Below the pieces are notes generated by a model, which had not been told where the DNA came from, made no database searches, and worked only from the letters and a program-made list of their open reading frames with translations. Shown here one piece after another: positions 31,930 through 40,821 of a stretch of DNA of 64,000 nt. Source of the DNA: a virus; the IMG/VR virus record IMGVR_UViG_3300023184_005191, positions 1 to 64,000 of that record. One strand, given 5' to 3'. Numbering within the stretch: the stretch's first letter is position 1; each line of letters begins with the position of its first letter. A program made the translations under genes and the position numbers.

Positions 31930-32795
31930 ATTTTAGATAATATATAAGTTGCTAAATTTTTAGTTGTTAAATTATTTTTAGTATAATTAAATAATTCATC
32001 TAATATACTAAAATATTTTAATTCATCAAAATTATTTGTTAATTCTCTTCCTTCTAAAAGTAATTCTTTAGGGAAATTAGCTAATGTATTTTTAGGACAA
32101 TCTTCTAAACCAACAAAATAAGGAATACAATAGTTTCCTAAAATTTCATAATGTCTCATACAATCCCACCCTGCTTTTTTCATAGTAACCCCATAATAAG
32201 ATTTTTGATAATCTTCATAATATGGTTGTTCTGATTTAAAAGCATAGGTTTCAGGTTGACCAGGGATACAAGTAGCATATTCTTGTGTTTTATTAGTATT
32301 TGGAATAGCTAATTTACTAGTTGGAATACCAAATGTAATAGGTAATAAGTTCTTATGTTCCTCTACTAACTCACGCTTAAAATATAAATGTTTATGATAT
32401 AAAGGATCTAATTCAGTTTCATCATTCCCATCAATTAATATAACTTTATTTGTTGGATAATGTTGAGAAACTAAATCATAATAATCTTTACAGCGTTTAA
32501 TAGCACCATAGATGATTAAATCATAGTATCTATCTTTAATTTTTTCCTCAATATTGGTTCTATCAATATTATTGTCTCCAATTAACCAAAATGCAGTCAT
32601 TCCACCCCACAAATGTTGAGATGGAATTTTACCTTCATATTCTTTATAAAGTGAAATTATTTGAGTACTATCAACAACATCATCACCAAACAATTCTCTT
32701 AAACCATAGAATACAAGATCATTTTGATAATCTGAAATAAATCCCCCACTTGCTTGAGCAATGCTATTGTAATTAGTTATGTAAAGAATTTTCAT
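31926..32795 (-). CDS. Glycosyltransferase (exostosin/GT-B-like)
   Basis: 289 residues. The C-terminal block KKAGWDCMRHYEILGNYCIP followed by YFVGLEDCPKNTL is typical of GT47/GT-B-like enzymes of capsule and O-antigen loci. The N-terminus (ILYITNYNSIAQASGGF) starts a Rossmann-like domain. Donor and acceptor unknown. Confidence 0.72.
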   Translation of the reverse strand: MKILYITNYNSIAQASGGFISDYQNDLVFYGLRELFGDDVVDSTQIISLYKEYEGKIPSQHLWGGMTAFWLIGDNNIDRTNIEEKIKDRYYDLIIYGAIKRCKDYYDLVSQHYPTNKVILIDGNDETELDPLYHKHLYFKRELVEEHKNLLPITFGIPTSKLAIPNTNKTQEYATCIPGQPETYAFKSEQPYYEDYQKSYYGVTMKKAGWDCMRHYEILGNYCIPYFVGLEDCPKNTLANFPKELLLEGRELTNNFDELKYFSILDELFNYTKNNLTTKNLATYILSKI

Positions 32796-33535
32796 CAGAT
32801 AAATTTTTTAGGATTTTCATTGATGTATTCTATAAGTTTATTAGACCATTCTAACACTTCAATAGATCCGTGATGGTTCCAATTAATGTGTGGTCTACTT
32901 TCTTCAAAGGTTTGATCAAGTGGAGTATTTGTTATTTCTCCACCATCAGGCCTTTTATTTAGAATTGTTATATCAACCCATCTATTCAAATCTAAACCTT
33001 GATTTCTTATAGGACGCATAACATGTTCCCACCAATCATCTAACATTGGATGACCTTGTAAAGCCCCCATATGTTTACAAAAATCATGTGGGATTGTTGG
33101 AAATGCATTATAACCTTCCCACCATTTATGAGTAACTCCATCTTTAATAGATTCAATATGAATTGCAACTAAAAAATTTTTATCTTTATATGGAATATAT
33201 AATTGTTCCCAACCTTCAGTTAACATTTCTACATCATCATTAAGACCTAATAAAAATTCTGCTTCTGAAAGGGAGGATAAATTATTCATATGTTTATCTA
33301 AGGAACCATAGCCATTTTCTCTATCAGTAATTAATTCTTTAATTTTAACAGATGAAGTTTGTTTATATTGTTGAATAAAATCAATAGTTTCTTGATCATC
33401 TGTATCTATTTTTAATAAAATTTCAACTAAAGATTTATCTTGGGTTTTAGTATTTAAACTATCTAAACACTCTTTTAATAATTTTACTCTTTTGCGTGTT
33501 GGAATTAAAACACTAACTAACTTTTTATATCTCAT
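32795..33535 (-). CDS. Family 2-like glycosyltransferase
   Basis: 246 residues from ATG at 33535. KLVSVLIPTRKRVKLLKECL is the canonical GT2 start, IDTDDQ and GLNDDVEML supply the acidic donor-site residues. The C-terminus (TFEESRPHINWNHHG) may be the acceptor side. An upstream in-frame start (33592) overlaps the neighbouring gene too much. Confidence 0.8.
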   Translation of the reverse strand: MRYKKLVSVLIPTRKRVKLLKECLDSLNTKTQDKSLVEILLKIDTDDQETIDFIQQYKQTSSVKIKELITDRENGYGSLDKHMNNLSSLSEAEFLLGLNDDVEMLTEGWEQLYIPYKDKNFLVAIHIESIKDGVTHKWWEGYNAFPTIPHDFCKHMGALQGHPMLDDWWEHVMRPIRNQGLDLNRWVDITILNKRPDGGEITNTPLDQTFEESRPHINWNHHGSIEVLEWSNKLIEYINENPKKFI

Positions 33536-34172
33536 TATATAATTGGTTTTGTTTTTCTTGTTTCTCGATTGTTTTTGGATGATATAAAGCAAAATATTCT
33601 ACATCAGGTAATGCTGTATATGTTTTAAAACCATCTAATCGCTCATGTACTTTATTTACCCATCTAATTTCTGGGGTGTTTTTGCAAATACGTGATTGAT
33701 AATCAGGCCAGTTAACCCATCCTGTGTCTGTTACATTCCACCCCCAATTTGCAATATGTTCAGGAGTTAAACCCTCTACTGTGTTTACTCTAGGAACTAG
33801 AAAAATATCCATTTCTGGGTTCATCTCTAATATCTCTGGTAAGGTTTGGATTAGATCTTCTGATGGGATTTCATCTGCATCTATAAAAAATATATAATCT
33901 CCAGTGCAATATGGGATTACATGGTTTTTAAATGTAGCAAAATCATTGTTTAATGTTCTAAATGCAACTTGTAAACGAGCTTCTGAATGATGTTGCATGA
34001 TAAATTCATGTACTAGTTCTTTCTCAGGGATTTTTTCATAGAAATCTGATTTTTCTAAATCCATCAAAACCACTATTTGATCTTCTTCTCGTTTATGTTC
34101 TAAAAGAAAATTCACCAAACGTTTAATTTCCTCTACTTCATTACAGACTGTAATAGCATAAGATATTTTCAT
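33525..34172 (-). CDS. Family 2 glycosyltransferase
   Basis: 215 residues, GT-A fold: MKISYAITVCNEVEEIKRLV at the start and the donor-site DAD in YIFFIDADEIPSE. It is the first gene behind the promoter at 34193-34223, so the 13 genes from here to 22750 can form one transcript of about 11.4 kb. Confidence 0.84.
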   Translation of the reverse strand: MKISYAITVCNEVEEIKRLVNFLLEHKREEDQIVVLMDLEKSDFYEKIPEKELVHEFIMQHHSEARLQVAFRTLNNDFATFKNHVIPYCTGDYIFFIDADEIPSEDLIQTLPEILEMNPEMDIFLVPRVNTVEGLTPEHIANWGWNVTDTGWVNWPDYQSRICKNTPEIRWVNKVHERLDGFKTYTALPDVEYFALYHPKTIEKQEKQNQLYNEI

Positions 34173-34192
34173 ATAACTTTTTTATTTGAACG

Positions 34193-34223
34193 GAATATAT
34201 GAAGGAGCTTTTGCTCCTCCAAA
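34193..34223 (-). promoter_or_regulatory. Type-2 promoter of the sugar operon
   Basis: TTTGGA, 18 bases, TATATTC. The spacer contains GGAGC-AAAA-GCTCC and TTC, a hairpin that could end the upstream transcript. No other two-box promoter was found between here and 22750. Confidence 0.6.
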
Positions 34224-34234
34224 TATTCTTTTTT

Positions 34235-34651
34235 TTACTCTGGTAAAATACCTATGAAACTTAATGCTTCAATATAGTCTCTTTCAGGGAAAACTACCAT
34301 GTTAGCTAAGTCCATTTTCCATTTTCCATCCTCTTGGATAGCTTTTGCTGCTCCCCAACCCCAACTGTCTTTGTTAGGACCATATGCAAATACCATACCT
34401 TGTTCTTGAAGGTTAATGGTGTTTGGGATCCAAACAAGGTTTGTTTCAGGATCTGTCCAAGCTAAATCTTTGTATAACTCAGGTAAGTCCGACATTTGTT
34501 GTTCATGAAATTCTTCTCCTTCTTTCATTAGAGAATTAGACCAGAACCCACATGACAAACTCATGTAGGTTGTAACTTCTGGGTTTAATTGAGTTTCGAT
34601 GCAAAGGTCTCCTCCACTTTTAGGACACATTATAATTTTTTCTGCTGTCAT
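34235..34651 (-). CDS. Conserved phage protein
   Basis: 138 residues. CPKSGGDLCIETQLNPEVTT, SLSCGFWSNSLMKEG and LAWTDPETNLVWIPNTIN match a protein family widespread in marine T4-like phages, of unknown function, often near structural genes. Its presence between glycosyltransferase genes shows that the sugar cluster is embedded in phage backbone. Confidence 0.8.
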   Translation of the reverse strand: MTAEKIIMCPKSGGDLCIETQLNPEVTTYMSLSCGFWSNSLMKEGEEFHEQQMSDLPELYKDLAWTDPETNLVWIPNTINLQEQGMVFAYGPNKDSWGWGAAKAIQEDGKWKMDLANMVVFPERDYIEALSFIGILPE

Positions 34652-34652
34652 T

Positions 34653-35948
34653 TTATTGCTCTATTTTGGTTAATTTTGGAAGCTCAATTTTTTTCAATTT
34701 AGGTAATTGTAATTGAATTTGTTTTGGAAATTCAGGTACTTTTACTGTTAGAATCTCATCTAGTTTTTCTTTCATTTTATCAAATGAAAAGTTTGTTCTT
34801 GAATGATATCCTTGACGTTTACCTTTATCTGTATAGTTTTTATAGTTCTCAAACATATCTTTTAAATAATATCCTAATTGAGAATAATCTACACTAAACC
34901 ATTCAGCATCTGCTAACAACATATTATTTGCTACTGATGGGTGAATTTTGGTTAGATTACCTTTTAATAATGTAGTGAATTCTGGGTTTAAATAATCTGT
35001 ATGTCCACTCCATCCTGTTGTAATGATTGGTTTGTTAGTTAAAGAGAATTCAAGTAATGGGCGACCAAATCCTTCTCCTTTAGTTAAGCTAACCATTGCT
35101 TTAACTTTTGGATGGTTATAGATTTCGTTCATTTCTGTATCCGAAAATTCACCATGTAAAAGATAAATGTTTGGGAATTTAGATGCTTTAACTGTTGATT
35201 TAATTGCTTGAATACGTTTAATAATATCATTTCTGTCTGTATAAGATGAACCTACAGTAGAAGTTTTTAAAATTAAAGCAGGTGGATTGTTTTTGTTTTT
35301 AAATATTTCATAAAATCCTTTAACAAGCAATGAAATATTTTTTCTATCCTCCCCTATTGGACCATTTCCAATCCAATGTCCTACAAATAAATAAGCAAAA
35401 TTCTCTTTAATGTTAGGTAGCTCAAATGTTGATTTTACAGGTTTATATACTTCTGTATTTGCACCCTCAAACAATACCTCACTATCTACATTCCATTCAA
35501 TTTTTCCTACAATTTGTTGTGTGTTGTTATCTCTTTTTTCAAATTTAGAGTTTTTTAACACCTCAATTGAGTGCTTAGAGGAGCCCAAGATTAGGTTCAT
35601 TTTATTGCATCCCTCAACCCATTCACCAGGTGCCAGTGTTGATTCAATTCCTGCGGTGATTCCAATGTTATATTTTCCAATTGGTTGGAATTCATTTGGA
35701 ACTGTAATTTGACACCAAATATCTGGTTGAGCTGGCATCTGTGGGTTTTGTAAAATGTATTGATTTAAAAATTCCCATTCAGGGTTTGTATCAATAAAAT
35801 TCATAGGTGTATTTCCCCATCGTTGTGGTAAGATTTTTACATCATACTTGTCCAATTCTATAAGGGCTTTAACTATATCTCGTGAGCGTGCTCCATATCC
35901 TGAATATGTTTGAATAGGGCAGGAGATTACAAATGTTGGTTTGTTCAT
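34653..35948 (-). CDS. GT4-type glycosyltransferase
   Basis: 431 residues, GT-B fold. C-terminal donor domain: YLLHGEFSDTEMNEIYNH, AMVSLTKGEGFGRPLLEFSL (the EX7E-like GEGFGRPLLE) and TTGWSGHTDYL. The N-terminal IQTYSGYGARSRDIVKAL is the acceptor-domain start. The extreme C-terminus repeats LPKLKKIELPKL. Starts six bases before the next gene's stop region. Confidence 0.88.
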   Translation of the reverse strand: MNKPTFVISCPIQTYSGYGARSRDIVKALIELDKYDVKILPQRWGNTPMNFIDTNPEWEFLNQYILQNPQMPAQPDIWCQITVPNEFQPIGKYNIGITAGIESTLAPGEWVEGCNKMNLILGSSKHSIEVLKNSKFEKRDNNTQQIVGKIEWNVDSEVLFEGANTEVYKPVKSTFELPNIKENFAYLFVGHWIGNGPIGEDRKNISLLVKGFYEIFKNKNNPPALILKTSTVGSSYTDRNDIIKRIQAIKSTVKASKFPNIYLLHGEFSDTEMNEIYNHPKVKAMVSLTKGEGFGRPLLEFSLTNKPIITTGWSGHTDYLNPEFTTLLKGNLTKIHPSVANNMLLADAEWFSVDYSQLGYYLKDMFENYKNYTDKGKRQGYHSRTNFSFDKMKEKLDEILTVKVPEFPKQIQLQLPKLKKIELPKLTKIEQ

Positions 35949-35953
35949 ATAAC

Positions 35954-36199
35954 TTATTTTAATTTAATTTCGGGAATGTGTTCTGTTGGGTAATGTAAAA
36001 ATTCGTATTTATCTATTTCATCCTCATGTAAAGCTATTAATTCAGCAACATCTTTATTAATTTTCATAAAAGCAAATAAAACTGTATCATCTGGTTTGAT
36101 ATCTTTTCCTGATAGATATGTTTTAATAGATACTTTATCTAAGGCTTCTTGTGTAACAATTTTGTTATTAGCAAGTTGGTGTGCAAAATGTTCTCTCAT
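35954..36199 (-). CDS. Hypothetical protein between glycosyltransferases
   Basis: 81 residues, mixed charge, no recognised motif. Located with 2-5 base gaps between two GT4 genes, hence co-translated and possibly an accessory subunit; this is inference from position. Confidence 0.65.
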   Translation of the reverse strand: MREHFAHQLANNKIVTQEALDKVSIKTYLSGKDIKPDDTVLFAFMKINKDVAELIALHEDEIDKYEFLHYPTEHIPEIKLK

Positions 36200-36201
36200 G
36201 T

Positions 36202-37638
36202 TTAGTATAGTAATTCATGATTTAATTCATCTTCTTTTACATCGTTAACATTGATGAACTCAAATTTTTCTCGTGGAATCCACGTGTTAAATAATTGATC
36301 TAGCGCGTTTATAACACGTTCTCCCATTATTTTTCCTGTAAAACCTGCTTCATTTAATGCCCATTCTCTTCCAGCTAAACCAAGTGCTTTACGCTCTTCT
36401 CTAATGTACATAGAATATAATTCTGTAATTCTTTCACATGCATCCTCTGGTCTACATCTATCATCCCAAATATATGGAGTAGTTGGAGAACCTTGAATTG
36501 AGCGGTTTGATGGATAAACTGGTAGAGCCCATTTCCCATGTTTTTTATATTTACCTGTATGGTTAGAAGGTACTTTTTTAGATGGTGTAAACCATTCTCC
36601 AGATTCATCTGTAAAACGCATTTGATCTTGCATACCACCTGTTACATTAGCTATAATTGGAGTACCTGCTAGAATTGCTTCGGTTAGAGATAATCCCCAT
36701 CCTTCATTTGAAGTTAATAGAATTTGAGCATCTGCTAAATTATACAACATGTTTAATTCTTGTGGTGATAATCTACCTGTTGAAAAATGAATTGCATTTG
36801 GATAATCTTTAAACAATAATTTACGTACTGCCTCTAAATCTGTTCCATGTTCACTTACAACTTCTGTATGTAAAACAAATGCACATTTATCTGCTTTATC
36901 TTTTGGTAAAGTATCTAGAAAATATCTAAATGCAAGCATTGTGTCTGGAATTTGTTTTCTTCGAATATTTCTAGAGTTAAAGAATAGAACAAAATCTTTT
37001 TCTTCACCTTGGAAAATATTCTTTTTAAACTCAGAGTAAATAGAATCATTCTCATCCAATGGTTTAAAAATATTCTCATTTAATCCATGAGGAACATATT
37101 CAATTACTTTATTTCCACGTTTATCTCCTAAAACCAACTCATTGATAAGTTTTGTTTGTTTAGAGATAGCTAACAAAGCATCACACGATTCATAAAATGC
37201 TTTATTGTAAAGTGGAGCTGGATAATCATCCCAAATGTTTAGATAAATGATAGGACATTGTCTTCTAATTTCATTTTCCATTGCAAATAACCAATCAAAA
37301 TATCTTGGATCTGTTATTAACATAATAGCATCCGGGTTCTCTAATTTGATTAGTTGACGGATAATATCAGGGCTACCATATCCATCCACTGGGTATAAAA
37401 ATACAGATGCATCCTCTAGACCTGCTGTTTGATTAGTATCTATAGATAAATCAAAACGTTTACCTTTCTCTGGGTGGTTAATTGCTCCTGCAATGTTTAC
37501 CCAATTGAAATGTTGAGCAGTATGGATAACGATTTCTCGTGCAACTGTGGCTACACCACTATGTACTCTTATATCATCACAGATAAGGAGTATTTTTTTA
37601 CGCTCATTTTGTGGTTTATAACCAAATTGTTCTTTCAT
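36202..37638 (-). CDS. GT4-type glycosyltransferase
   Basis: 478 residues, GT-B fold: KKILLICDDIRVHSGVATVAREI at the start, FFNSRNIRRKQIPDTMLAF and the donor-site LTSNEGWGLSLTEAILAGTP (EX7E motif) in the C-terminal domain. It heads the unit with 35954, 34653 and 34235 from its own promoter at 37657-37687. Confidence 0.88.
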   Translation of the reverse strand: MKEQFGYKPQNERKKILLICDDIRVHSGVATVAREIVIHTAQHFNWVNIAGAINHPEKGKRFDLSIDTNQTAGLEDASVFLYPVDGYGSPDIIRQLIKLENPDAIMLITDPRYFDWLFAMENEIRRQCPIIYLNIWDDYPAPLYNKAFYESCDALLAISKQTKLINELVLGDKRGNKVIEYVPHGLNENIFKPLDENDSIYSEFKKNIFQGEEKDFVLFFNSRNIRRKQIPDTMLAFRYFLDTLPKDKADKCAFVLHTEVVSEHGTDLEAVRKLLFKDYPNAIHFSTGRLSPQELNMLYNLADAQILLTSNEGWGLSLTEAILAGTPIIANVTGGMQDQMRFTDESGEWFTPSKKVPSNHTGKYKKHGKWALPVYPSNRSIQGSPTTPYIWDDRCRPEDACERITELYSMYIREERKALGLAGREWALNEAGFTGKIMGERVINALDQLFNTWIPREKFEFINVNDVKEDELNHELLY

Positions 37639-37656
37639 ATAACTTTATTTTTGTTT

Positions 37657-37687
37657 TAATATAATAACCTTTTTTTAATATTCCAAT
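37657..37687 (-). promoter_or_regulatory. Type-2 promoter
   Basis: ATTGGA, 18 bases, TATATTA, about 20 bases upstream of the ATG at 37638. Confidence 0.5.
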
Positions 37688-37879
37688 CTATTTTGATTGA
37701 AAATCAATATTTGTGTTATGAATTGACTTACGAAATTCTGGGTCAGTGTTGTACAAATAAATTGCTCGTTCACTTAATTTTTGAAAGGAAAATTTCATTT
37801 TGATTGTGTTGATTCGAAATTCCTCAAATAGGTCTTTGTCTAACTTTACACTAGTTAGCACTTGATTTTTTTCACTCAT
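37688..37879 (-). CDS. Ribbon-helix-helix-type regulator
   Basis: 63 residues. VLTSVKLDKDLFEEFRINTI forms the beta strand and first helix of an Arc/CopG-like fold, followed by KLSERAIYLYNTDPEFRKSI, a pattern common in small T4-like phage proteins. Probably a DNA-binding repressor. It sits just upstream of the glycosyltransferase promoter. Confidence 0.72.
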   Translation of the reverse strand: MSEKNQVLTSVKLDKDLFEEFRINTIKMKFSFQKLSERAIYLYNTDPEFRKSIHNTNIDFQSK

Positions 37880-37924
37880 ATTTTATATATTTTAATTTAT
37901 GTTATATATAAATATATGTAGTTT

Positions 37925-38866
37925 CTAGAAGGTTGCAGGGCAATGAAATGTCTTATGAAAGACACACCATCTACAATTATCATTTTCTTTAGGTTGTAAA
38001 TCTACTTTTTTAAATCCATTTGAATCAAATGCCTCTGTTATAAACTTATCCATACATTGAGTTGATTTGTTTATTTTAACTTTTCCTGATGGTGGGGAAA
38101 ATGTTTGGATACGTTTAACGGGATATTCTGGATCCACTGGCATTTTTCTTTTAACTATAAAGAACTCTATTTTAATATTGTCAATTGGAAAATTGTATTG
38201 TTCAGAAAAATATTTTTTATATAAAATAAGTTGAAATTGTTTCAGTTCATCTTTTTTCTGTTTATCATACCAACCTCCAGTGGATGTTTTTATATCATAA
38301 ATTTTGATTGTATTGGTTGGTTCATGGTACATTACAATATCTAAATAACCTTGATATAAAACATTAGGTAATTTGATGTTTGGGGTAAGTGAGATTGGAA
38401 TTTCACATCCAACTAAAAACCATCCGCGTTTGGAGAAATGTTTACCTTTGTTTTTGGAGAAATCTCTGATTATCTCTATTCCATCATCATAAAATTCTCT
38501 AAGTTCTTGAGGGGTAGAGAAATGTTGTTTTTTGTTTGCTATATATTGTTTTTTATATTCCTCGCTTAGTTTTTCTTGGAACAATTCAGATGTGTTGATT
38601 CTGTCTGCTACTGCTCCACTTTGTTCATACATTACTGTTAGATACTGTTGGATTACCTCGTGTAAGGCGCTACCAAATACAGTATGGATTGTTGAGTTGA
38701 ATTGTTTCTGTCCTTCTTTATATTGGAGTGACCATTTTTTAGGACACTCTGTGTACATAGATAGTTGAGAATATGAGATAAGTTTTTGAGTGGACCAATC
38801 TATTTCTCTTTTAATTGTATTTCGAATATCCTTTACTACTTGAGGGACATATTTCTTTTTTGCCAT
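37925..38866 (-). CDS. Cas4/RecB-like PD-(D/E)XK nuclease
   Basis: 313 residues. The nuclease core is GYLDIVMYHEP (Asp) and IKIYDIKTS (DXK), with an upstream His in SALHEVI. Cysteines in TECPKKW near the N-terminus and NCRWCVFHKTFHC at the C-terminus are spaced like the 4Fe-4S cluster of Cas4 and AddB. Such phage enzymes process DNA ends in recombination or replication. The ORF extends upstream to 38881, but ATG 38866 is better placed. Confidence 0.83.
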   Translation of the reverse strand: MAKKKYVPQVVKDIRNTIKREIDWSTQKLISYSQLSMYTECPKKWSLQYKEGQKQFNSTIHTVFGSALHEVIQQYLTVMYEQSGAVADRINTSELFQEKLSEEYKKQYIANKKQHFSTPQELREFYDDGIEIIRDFSKNKGKHFSKRGWFLVGCEIPISLTPNIKLPNVLYQGYLDIVMYHEPTNTIKIYDIKTSTGGWYDKQKKDELKQFQLILYKKYFSEQYNFPIDNIKIEFFIVKRKMPVDPEYPVKRIQTFSPPSGKVKINKSTQCMDKFITEAFDSNGFKKVDLQPKENDNCRWCVFHKTFHCPATF

Positions 38867-38871
38867 AACCT

Positions 38872-38902
38872 TAATATACAAAAACTTTTTTAATTTTCCA
38901 AA
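38872..38902 (-). promoter_or_regulatory. Type-2 promoter
   Basis: TTTGGA, 18 bases, TATATTA upstream of the Cas4-like gene, next to the terminator at 38901-38943. Confidence 0.55.
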
Positions 38903-38943
38903 TAAGAAAAAGAAACCCCCACGATAGCGAACGTTGGGGGTTT
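38901..38943 (-). terminator. Strong GC-rich terminator
   Basis: Minus strand AAACCCCCA pairs with TGGGGGTTT, followed by a T-rich tract. Confidence 0.85.
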
Positions 38944-38945
38944 CG

Positions 38946-38965
38946 CCGTTACTGTTGGGTAACGG
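38946..38965 (-). terminator. Second hairpin after tagged gene
   Basis: CCGTTAC pairs with GTAACGG around a 6-base loop, directly before the terminator above; the two may act together. Confidence 0.5.
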
Positions 38966-38974
38966 TCCTAAATA

Positions 38975-39823
38975 TTATTTACTAGCGTGATATGCTTTGA
39001 TAGCATCTTTAGCATCTTTTTCAGTATTGTATTTTTGTGGCCACATTTTACCTGACTTTCCAGATAATACTCTCCACTTATCACCTACTTTTTTAACGTT
39101 AGATCCTTTAACTACATCTTCATTCATTTCTTCTGTCTCACCTCCAACTAGATCTTCATAGTTATCCATTGACAATACCTCACCTTCAGCGCTCATAGCA
39201 ATTGCTTTTTCAGCTAAATCATGTAAATCCATATCAGTTGAAGCATCTTCTCTAGCGAATTCTAACATGCGAATAAATAAAGGAACATCCATTGTGATAG
39301 CATCAATTGGATTTTCTTCACCCATTTCTTCTACATCCATTTCTTCCTCACCTTCAACCTCATTTATGTTACCCATATAATGATCAAAAGCTAATTCATA
39401 GTCTGATTTTTTACGTGTTGGGAATGGGTTGTTGATAGCTCCAATTCCAACAAAATTTTCGTTTAACGATTCATTTAATTTTTTAGCTTCTTCTTCGCTA
39501 TTAAACGGCCCAAATGGTTTGCCTGGGTTTTCAGCTTGAGTGTATTGGTATCTATAGAATTTATTATCTGATCCTTTAGTAATAACATAATTTTCTCCTT
39601 TACTAGAAGCCATAATTTTTATTGGTTCTTTTCCAGTTGATTTTTTTAAAACTGCTTTATTGGCGTTAGGAACATTATTCCATTTGTCTTCAAATGATGC
39701 TTTTGGAGATGATGAATTACCCATAGAAAATTGGTCCATATCAAATTCCACTAATTTTTCTTTGTATTGACCTTCTGTAATTATACCTGAAAGCATTTGC
39801 ATGCGTAGTGTTTCTTTATTCAT
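38975..39823 (-). CDS. LAGIITE-tagged protein, possible internal virion protein
   Basis: 282 residues. The N-terminus (MNKETLRMQMLSGIITEGQY) is the tag shared with the proteins at 40822, 46771 and 54626; IITE followed by G fits a T4 gp21-type prohead-protease site. The middle block VPLFIRMLEFAREDASTDMD recurs in marine phage proteins. The rest is acidic and Lys-rich. Function unknown; packaging into the head is inferred from the tag. Confidence 0.75.
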   Translation of the reverse strand: MNKETLRMQMLSGIITEGQYKEKLVEFDMDQFSMGNSSSPKASFEDKWNNVPNANKAVLKKSTGKEPIKIMASSKGENYVITKGSDNKFYRYQYTQAENPGKPFGPFNSEEEAKKLNESLNENFVGIGAINNPFPTRKKSDYELAFDHYMGNINEVEGEEEMDVEEMGEENPIDAITMDVPLFIRMLEFAREDASTDMDLHDLAEKAIAMSAEGEVLSMDNYEDLVGGETEEMNEDVVKGSNVKKVGDKWRVLSGKSGKMWPQKYNTEKDAKDAIKAYHASK

Positions 39824-39831
39824 TTTATAAT

Positions 39832-39844
39832 TTTATTATAAATA
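39832..39844 (-). promoter_or_regulatory. TATnTATAATAAA motif
   Basis: TATTTATAATAAA, 8 bases before the ATG of the tagged protein at 38975-39823. Confidence 0.45.
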
Positions 39845-40072
39845 TTATATATTTTTTACTTCACGCAATGTTTGAAGTGCTTTTTGCATGTATAGAATAT
39901 CATCCAATTTTTCCTGGATAGAATGCTCTAGCCAATCCTCTAAAGATAGGTCTGTTCTATCTAAATCTGTTCCATATTTTTGTTTTCCGAATGTTGCTCT
40001 TTCAACAAATTTGTCAATAATTGAGTCAACAATTGAGTCTGTTTCTTTAATAACTCTAAAACCTTTATCCAT
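39845..40072 (-). CDS. Conserved small phage protein
   Basis: 75 residues. FGKQKYGTDLDRTDLSLEDWLEHSIQ style sequence is common among phages (EHSIQEKLDDILYMQKAL). Related proteins look like helical, MazG-like fragments, but function is not established. One-base overlap with the gene upstream. Confidence 0.75.
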   Translation of the reverse strand: MDKGFRVIKETDSIVDSIIDKFVERATFGKQKYGTDLDRTDLSLEDWLEHSIQEKLDDILYMQKALQTLREVKNI

Positions 40073-40503
40073 TATTTTAATAATTTTTTAATATCTTTTT
40101 CTTCTACCCCTAATTGATGTAGAACACCTGTTACTCCTGCGGGACGTAAAATGTCAATATATTCATCGGCTTCCCCTAAACTACATTCAAAATATTTAGC
40201 TATATATTCAGCTAGTTCTAAATTGGTTTTACTTTTTTTCGAACCAATGTATTTTAAAAACACTTTTCTTTTTGGAATCATCTGGAGGTAAATTGAATAT
40301 ATCTGTTTTTTATTATCGTATGGGATTTTTTGAATATAGTTGACTAATTCAATATAATCAGGACACATAGATACGTATTTATTGATCATAAAAGCATTAA
40401 ATTGTTTCCATGATTCCTCCGAGATATTTTCAATAGGGGTTTTATAAAGGGTGATTTCATTCAACCACCCAAATAAATTAGCTATGTCTTTTTGTTTACT
40501 CAC
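40072..40503 (-). CDS. Putative clamp-loader small subunit (gp62-like)
   Basis: 143 residues, all-helical. The middle reads LVNYIQKIPYDNKKQIYSIY then IPKRKVFLKYIG, resembling the T4 gp62 segment with AVPRGKRYGKW. Together with the gp44-like ATPase at 41387 and the gp45-like clamp at 45975 this would complete a T4-type clamp loader. Similarity is weak by eye and rests largely on context. Confidence 0.55.
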   Translation of the reverse strand: MSKQKDIANLFGWLNEITLYKTPIENISEESWKQFNAFMINKYVSMCPDYIELVNYIQKIPYDNKKQIYSIYLQMIPKRKVFLKYIGSKKSKTNLELAEYIAKYFECSLGEADEYIDILRPAGVTGVLHQLGVEEKDIKKLLK

Positions 40504-40739
40504 AGTGAAATATCTGTGTATTCTTCTCTAAGTTCTGGTGGTAAAGAATCTTTAATGATTTTTTTAGATTCTAAATCATAAAATACTGGGATTGGAATAA
40601 GAGCATCCTCTTGGGCTCCAATTATAAATTTGGAGATTTTGCGTAGGATAAACGCTTGTCCAAATAATTGACCTCCGTCAAAACCTTCAACAGCTGTAGT
40701 TGTTGTAAAGTCAATGTTTAATTCTGGTTGTTTTTGCAT
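40500..40739 (-). CDS. Hypothetical protein
   Basis: 79 residues, no recognised motif, 4-base overlap with the putative gp62 gene, so coupled with it. The promoter/terminator module at 40764-40800 lies upstream. Confidence 0.65.
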   Translation of the reverse strand: MQKQPELNIDFTTTTAVEGFDGGQLFGQAFILRKISKFIIGAQEDALIPIPVFYDLESKKIIKDSLPPELREEYTDISL

Positions 40740-40763
40740 ATAACTTGTTATTTATTTTATAAC

Positions 40764-40800
40764 TAAAGATACAAAAAAGCCTGTCGGTAGACAAGCTTTT
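40764..40800 (-). promoter_or_regulatory. Fused terminator-promoter module
   Basis: Minus strand: hairpin AAGCTTGTC/GACAGGCTT, six T, G, then TATCTTTAG. The last element fits the Bacteroidota -7 box TAnnTTTG. The hairpin ends the tagged gene 40822-41136. Confidence 0.65.
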
Positions 40801-40821
40801 CTATTAAGAGTTTCAATTTTC

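Noticed and set aside
37925-38866. CRISPR-associated Cas4
   Set aside because: No cas genes or repeats nearby; stand-alone Cas4/RecB-like nucleases are common in phages.
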